Source of the DNA: an uncultured Coriobacteriaceae bacterium
GTDB lineage: Bacteria; Actinomycetota; Coriobacteriia; Coriobacteriales; Eggerthellaceae
Assembly: GCA_946623915.1 (NCBI GenBank)
Contig: CAMORQ010000053.1
Location: 1 to 9,393, forward strand
DNA: 9,393 bases
Reading direction: 5' to 3'
The notes under the pieces are model-generated. The model saw only the letters and a list, made by a program, of their open reading frames with translations, did not search any database and had not been told where the DNA came from. A program made the position numbers and the translations under genes. Of this stretch, positions 6,575 to 9,393 are shown piece by piece. Positions within the stretch are counted from its first letter, which is position 1. Every line of letters starts with the position of its first letter.

Positions 6575-7069
6575 TTAGGCGCCGACCGAAGCGATGCCGG
6601 AAGCTGTGGTAAAGCAGATGGCGGCCGCCAAAGCGTCGGATGCGTGGTCGGGCGCCGGCGGCGATTCCAAGCCGAGAATCTGCTGCACCATATAAGCGAC
6701 CTGGTCCTTTTCCGCGGTTCCCGTACCGACCACGGCGAGCTTTATATGCCGAGGCGTGAATTCGGCCACGGAAAGCCCCGCGCACGCGACCAAGGCCGCT
6801 CCGCGAGCCTGACCTGTGGCGAATGCGCTGGACGTGTTGTCGCCGAACCAAACGCTTTCGACGCCCAACGCCGTAGGCTGGTAGCGCGACACCACGGTGG
6901 AAATCTGATCTTGGATGCGCTTCAGGCGCAAAGGAAGAGCCTCGTGCGATTTCGTGGTGATGCAACCGTACGCCAGACAATCGAGCTTGCTGCCGTTCTG
7001 ACGCACGACACCCCACCCCGTGTGTGCCAAACCAGGGTCGATGCCCAATATGATTCTGCTTGAAGCCAT
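6575..7069 (-). CDS. ruvC: Crossover junction endodeoxyribonuclease RuvC
   Basis: Cuts Holliday junctions symmetrically after RuvAB branch migration. 164 residues from the ATG at 7069, which has GGAAGG four bases upstream; in-frame ATGs at 7081 and 7090 lie in or before that site and are less likely. The four RNase H-like catalytic acids are present: Asp11 (GIDPG), Glu71 (GVESVWFG), Asp141 and Asp145 (DHASDALA). ATGQARGAAL (84-93) is the usual helix region. First gene of the ruvC-ruvA-ruvB operon, preceded by a promoter overlapping a probable LexA box. Confidence 0.97.
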   Translation of the reverse strand: MASSRIILGIDPGLAHTGWGVVRQNGSKLDCLAYGCITTKSHEALPLRLKRIQDQISTVVSRYQPTALGVESVWFGDNTSSAFATGQARGAALVACAGLSVAEFTPRHIKLAVVGTGTAEKDQVAYMVQQILGLESPPAPDHASDALAAAICFTTASGIASVGA

Positions 7070-7083
7070 AGTACCTTCCATAG

Positions 7084-7097
7084 CAAACATATGTTTG
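7084..7097. promoter_or_regulatory. Probable LexA/DinR SOS box of the ruvCAB operon
   Basis: caaacatatgtttg is a perfect 14-base palindrome. The Gram-positive LexA consensus is CGAAC-RNRY-GTTYG: the right half matches fully, the left half has A for G at one position, and the central atat fits the RNRY spacer. It lies 15 bases before the ruvC start and overlaps the transcription start predicted from the -10 box at 7102-7107, a classic repressor position. Confidence 0.65.
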
Positions 7098-7101
7098 TGT
7101 C

Positions 7102-7107
7102 ATCATA
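7102..7107 (-). promoter_or_regulatory. -10 box of ruvC-ruvA-ruvB
   Basis: Reads TATGAT on the - strand, 33 bases before the ruvC start. The predicted transcription start, near 7095, falls in the SOS box. The -35 region is poor by eye; it contains an inverted repeat gtatc (7118-7122) / gatac (7129-7133). Confidence 0.5.
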
Positions 7108-7161
7108 CTACAATTTCGTATCAGACGCGATACAGAATGCGAACATGTGTGCCAAACTCCT

Positions 7162-7167
7162 TATAAT
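7162..7167 (+). promoter_or_regulatory. -10 box of the zinc-ribbon protein gene
   Basis: TATAAT, a perfect consensus -10 hexamer, 39 bases before the start codon. No good -35 at 16-18 bases. Back to back with the ruvC promoter. Confidence 0.55.
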
Positions 7168-7206
7168 GCAGCGTGTACAGACCCGTGCGCATGATAGGAG
7201 CGTGCC

Positions 7207-8208
7207 ATGTTCTGCCCACAATGCGGATGCCAACTTCCCGACAACGCCCAATTCTGCGTTTCCTGCGGAACACGCATGCCCGCGATGTCCGGCGCACCCA
7301 CCGGCGCACTGGTCGGGCAGCCTGCGGCCTCGGGCGCGCCGGGCGCCCCTGCCGGCTACATGGGCAACGGTATTCCAACGGCACCCATAACCGCCTCGGC
7401 ACGGTCTGGGGACACGGCGTCGTTTGCACCTGTGGCCGTCGAAGCCCCCTATTACGCCAACCCGACACCTGGCGGCGCGGTTCCTGCGGACGCGGTTCCT
7501 GTCGGCGCGGTTCCTGCGGGCGCGGTTCCCACCTACCCCATCGGCCCGAACGGCTCCGTAGCGCAAGCGGATCCACCCAATGCGGTCGTCGTCGAACAGC
7601 CGAAAAAGAAGAGATGGGTCCCATGGGTCGTCGGCATCGCAGCCGTCGCCGTCGTCGCCCTAGTCGCCGTCACCTTGACCCGCGGGGTCGTCGGAGCACC
7701 CACCTCGAATCCCGAAGCTGTGGTGAAAAACACCGCCGAGGCTGTGCTGAACCTGGACTTCGCCACGGCGGTCGACTCCTATCCAGACGAACTGGTGGAC
7801 TATCTCGCATCGCGGGCGGGCTTGGAAGGCGAAGACCAGCTGGTCGCCATGATCGACGACGGGGTCGGAGTAGCCGACGAACAGCTGAAGCTTATGGGAC
7901 TTGACGTGCGCTCTCTGCTCTCCCATGCCGAATACCGGGTAACGGGCTCCTCGCTGTACACACAAGACGGCCTGGCGAGCCTGAAAGAGCACTGGAATGG
8001 CATCATGCCGGGCTTCGGCGATTCGTTCCAGGAAGCGGCCTCGGTCGACCTGGATATAAGCGGAAGTATCAATGTGTTGGGGCAAGACATTTCGCTGTCC
8101 GATTATCTGGGGTGGGCCGGCCAAACGATAACCACCGTGCGCATCGGCAACCAGTGGTATGTACTGGATACGAGCCTGTTCGACAGCAGTCTGCTGAACT
8201 ACATCTAA
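7207..8208 (+). CDS. Zinc-ribbon, single-pass membrane protein with extracytoplasmic domain
   Basis: 333 residues; the ATG has TAGGAG six bases upstream. Residues 1-22 are a zinc ribbon, with Cys3, Cys6, Cys17 and Cys20 in two CxxCG-like knuckles. Residues 25-132 are a Gly/Ala/Pro-rich disordered linker, including four tandem GAVPA-type pentapeptides (90-109). KKKR (133-136) precedes a membrane helix (about 137-157), so the zinc ribbon should be cytoplasmic and the C-terminal ~175 residues outside. The outer domain opens with NPEAVVKNTAEAVLNLDFAT and ends near TVRIGNQWYVLDTS, a pattern reminiscent of NTF2-like or DUF4878-type domains (inference). The architecture resembles YvbJ/TcaA-type envelope proteins, but not enough to name it. 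It diverges from the ruv operon. Function unknown; envelope stress sensing is one possibility. Confidence 0.9.
   Translation: MFCPQCGCQLPDNAQFCVSCGTRMPAMSGAPTGALVGQPAASGAPGAPAGYMGNGIPTAPITASARSGDTASFAPVAVEAPYYANPTPGGAVPADAVPVGAVPAGAVPTYPIGPNGSVAQADPPNAVVVEQPKKKRWVPWVVGIAAVAVVALVAVTLTRGVVGAPTSNPEAVVKNTAEAVLNLDFATAVDSYPDELVDYLASRAGLEGEDQLVAMIDDGVGVADEQLKLMGLDVRSLLSHAEYRVTGSSLYTQDGLASLKEHWNGIMPGFGDSFQEAASVDLDISGSINVLGQDISLSDYLGWAGQTITTVRIGNQWYVLDTSLFDSSLLNYI
7474..7533 (+). repeat. Four tandem 15-bp coding repeats
   Basis: Units of the type ggcgcggttcctgcg encode GAVPA, DAVPV, GAVPA and GAVPT in the linker of the zinc-ribbon protein. Near-identical codons indicate recent slippage expansion, so copy number may vary among strains. 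Confidence 0.8.
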
Positions 8209-8346
8209 GCCGCAATGCGTGCATACCAGCGCACATAGCGCATCCGCATAAATGCCGATAGGCAACGTTCACGCAGCCCACGCTGCGACAGCCCGACCGC
8301 AAACGGCGCGACTTTCCAAAATGGATGCAAGGCAACAACGGCCACG

Positions 8347-8381
8347 AAAAAAGCAGCGAAGCCAGTACCACGGCCTTTGCT
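8347..8381 (-). terminator. Probable intrinsic terminator of the metal-dependent repressor gene
   Basis: On the - strand, starting 22 bases after the stop codon, agc and aggcc pair with ggctt and gct (internal loop between the stems, 8-base loop), directly followed by six T bases. The stem is modest. The rest of 8209-8402 shows only short weak hairpins, for example cgcag/ctgcg at 8272-8287, and no clear terminator for the zinc-ribbon gene. Confidence 0.45.
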
Positions 8382-8402
8382 TGTGAACAGGGTGAGCCTG
8401 CG

Positions 8403-8789
8403 CTACATCTTCTGCGTTTCGATGTAGGAAACCCATTTCTTGAACGTGGCTTCGGAAATATCGTGCTCGACCATGCAGGCCTCAGATTCAGCCGTTTCCT
8501 CGTCAACGCCGATGGCGACGAAAAAGCGCGTGAGGGCCTTATGCCGTTCGTAGACCTTTGTACCGTATTTGTAACCCTGCTTAGTAAGCGTGATATCGCC
8601 GTAGTACGGCTGATCGAGCATGCCCGCATCCCTGAGGACGGACACTGCCTTGTTCACAGATGCCTTCGAGACACCGAGCTTATTTGCAACATCGACCGGA
8701 CGGACGGAAATCTTATCCGTACCGCCAAGCATGACGATGGCTTCTAGATAATCCTCGTGCGACTCAGTTACCTTGGGTGCACTGGCCAT
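8403..8789 (-). CDS. DtxR/MntR-family metal-dependent transcriptional repressor
   Basis: 128 residues; the ATG at 8789 has AAGGAG seven bases upstream. Residues 8-75 are the winged helix-turn-helix DNA-binding domain (VANKLGVSKASVNKAVSVLR, then a wing at YYGDITLT). Residues 80-125 are the dimerisation and metal-binding domain (YERHKALTRFFVAIGV, EACMVEHDIS). There is no C-terminal SH3/FeoA domain, as in short MntR-like members. Likely metal ligands by alignment from memory are Asp13, Glu16, His83, Cys105, Glu108 and His109. Asp13 and Glu16 match Mn-type MntR, while Cys105 matches DtxR, which senses iron. The regulator should repress metal-uptake genes when metal is replete, but no transporter is in the window, so its targets are unknown. 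The gene stands alone, convergent with the zinc-ribbon gene. Confidence 0.92.
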   Translation of the reverse strand: MASAPKVTESHEDYLEAIVMLGGTDKISVRPVDVANKLGVSKASVNKAVSVLRDAGMLDQPYYGDITLTKQGYKYGTKVYERHKALTRFFVAIGVDEETAESEACMVEHDISEATFKKWVSYIETQKM

Positions 8790-8811
8790 GTAATTCTCCT
8801 TGCCTTTGCAT

Positions 8812-8825
8812 AGGGCTTATGCCCT
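8812..8825. promoter_or_regulatory. Inverted repeat upstream of the metal repressor gene
   Basis: agggc-ttat-gccct, 22 bases before the repressor start codon. Position suits an autoregulatory operator or a leader hairpin; it does not match the DtxR or MntR consensus as I know them. Confidence 0.3.
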
Positions 8826-9008
8826 TTCGTATTTTCACTCTACGACAAACGAAAAGGGCGCGCAAGCAGCGAAAATGCCAGCGGACGTAAACCCCAGCAA
8901 AGTGCCGCGGCTAACTTTGCACGGTCACGAAATCCGCCACAAAGCACTTACCAAACACCTGATAAGAGATGATATAAATCGCCCTCTTTACGCGTAGCGA
9001 AGCAAACC
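8826..9008. other. Intergenic stretch without a gene
   Basis: No reading frame with family resemblance or ribosome site. It holds a possible rightward promoter, TTACCA (8948-8953), a 19-base gap, and TATAAA (8973-8978), that would transcribe the repeat array, plus the arm cgcgtagcgaag (8991-9002), discussed separately. Confidence 0.5.
8948..8978 (+). promoter_or_regulatory. Possible promoter reading into the tandem repeat array
   Basis: TTACCA and TATAAA hexamers separated by 19 bases, 31 bases before the first repeat unit. AT-rich surroundings in otherwise GC-rich DNA support it. Weak on its own. Confidence 0.3.
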
Positions 9009-9276
9009 ACGCGAGCAGCGAAACAAGGGCAAGAGCATGCCGCTCCTGTCGTCTTCATGATGGCAAGGTTCCTTGTCGTCAGTGAAGGCGGTCCTGGCGA
9101 GTGCAGTAGGCCCGACTGGCGTGTCGGAGCGCACTTCGTACGCGCAGTGTAGCACGGAGGGCCCAATGCGCCGCTCCTGTCGTCTTCAACGACGACAAGG
9201 TTCCTTGTCATTGCGGAAGCGGTCCTGGCGAGTGCGATAGGCCCGCCTTCGGCGCGTGGCTCAACTTCGCTACGCG
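8991..9276. repeat. 12-base inverted repeat enclosing two array units
   Basis: cgcgtagcgaag (8991-9002) recurs as its exact inverse, cttcgctacgcg, at 9265-9276, at the junction of array units 2 and 3. A shorter relative, cttcgtacgcgc, is at 9134-9145, at the unit 1/2 junction. Confidence 0.6.
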
Positions 9277-9393
9277 AGCGCCGAAACAAGGGCAAGAGCG
9301 TGCCGCTCCTGTCCTCTTCATGATGGCAAGGTTCCTTATCGTCAGTGAAGGCGGTCCTGGCGAGTGCAGTAGGCCCGACTGGCGTGTCGGAGC
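9009..9393. repeat. Tandem array of ~131-bp structured noncoding units (partial)
   Basis: Three units are visible: 9009-9139 (131 bp), 9140-9271 (132 bp), and 9272 to the window end (122 bp so far). Units 1 and 3 agree at about 117 of 122 positions; unit 2 is much more diverged. All share the core gcggtcctggcgagtgc and a central hairpin with caaggttcctt at its tip (9053-9087, 9184-9219, 9316-9350). An outer helix encloses hairpin and core in each unit: 9036-9041/9118-9123, 9166-9173/9250-9257, 9299-9304/9381-9386. The paired bases differ between units while pairing is kept. A period of 131 is not a multiple of three and unit frames shift, so it is not a protein repeat. It may be a structured RNA or a dispersed extragenic repeat. 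Family not recognised. Confidence 0.8.

Noticed and set aside
7070..7090. Upstream ATG starts for RuvC (7081, 7090)
   Set aside because: They overlap or precede the GGAAGG ribosome site that serves the ATG at 7069, and the conserved protein begins there.
8325..8747. 140-codon + strand frame opposite the metal repressor
   Set aside because: Antisense shadow of a clear DtxR-family gene, without a convincing ribosome site.
8948..9295. 115-codon - strand frame across the tandem repeats
   Set aside because: The 131-bp period shifts frame between units, there is no ribosome site, and repeated segments are translated only by chance (TRNLVVVEDD / TRNLAIMKTT).
9009..9393. CRISPR array
   Set aside because: Units are ~131 bp with conserved sequence throughout, not 25-40-bp repeats with unique spacers; no cas genes in the window.

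Overview
This window looks like chromosomal DNA from a GC-rich Gram-positive bacterium, most likely an intestinal actinomycete of the class Coriobacteriia (Eggerthellaceae-like). That placement is inferred from protein character, the ruvC-ruvA-ruvB gene order, a QueH-type queuosine enzyme, a Gram-positive-style LexA box and the codon bias. No ribosomal RNA or other marker in the window proves it. Most genes are ordinary core functions; the unusual material sits between them.

Left third (1-4182), queuosine tRNA modification. A nearly complete tgt runs leftward off the window. Next to it is a leftward HAD-family phosphatase, and divergent from that a rightward queH followed by queA. Tgt inserts preQ1 at tRNA position 34, QueA adds the epoxycyclopentane from SAM, and QueH reduces epoxyqueuosine to queuosine, so every step after preQ1 is present. 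A small membrane peptide gene resembling holin-like type I toxins, with its own promoter-like box and 3' hairpins, lies between queH and queA.

Middle (4181-7097), recombination and repair. A hairpin at the convergent ends of queA and a DUF6483-like gene probably ends both transcripts. Leftward ruvC, ruvA and ruvB encode the complete Holliday-junction resolvasome as an operon. A 14-bp perfect palindrome that fits a LexA/DinR SOS box overlaps the expected ruvC transcription start.

Right third (7140-9393). Divergent from ruvC is a tethered protein with an N-terminal zinc ribbon, a Pro/Ala linker containing a GAVPA-type repeat, one membrane helix and an outside domain. Convergent with it is a DtxR/MntR-family metal-dependent repressor whose metal ligands mix the two subfamilies. 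From 9009 to the window edge is a tandem array of ~131-bp noncoding units. They share a conserved hairpin, a conserved core and an outer helix maintained by different base pairs, and they look like repeats of a structured RNA or DNA element. This array is the least explained and most interesting part of the window.

Two palindromic elements with aaagggac/gtccctt cores (1131-1200 and 4181-4210) may belong to one dispersed REP-like family.
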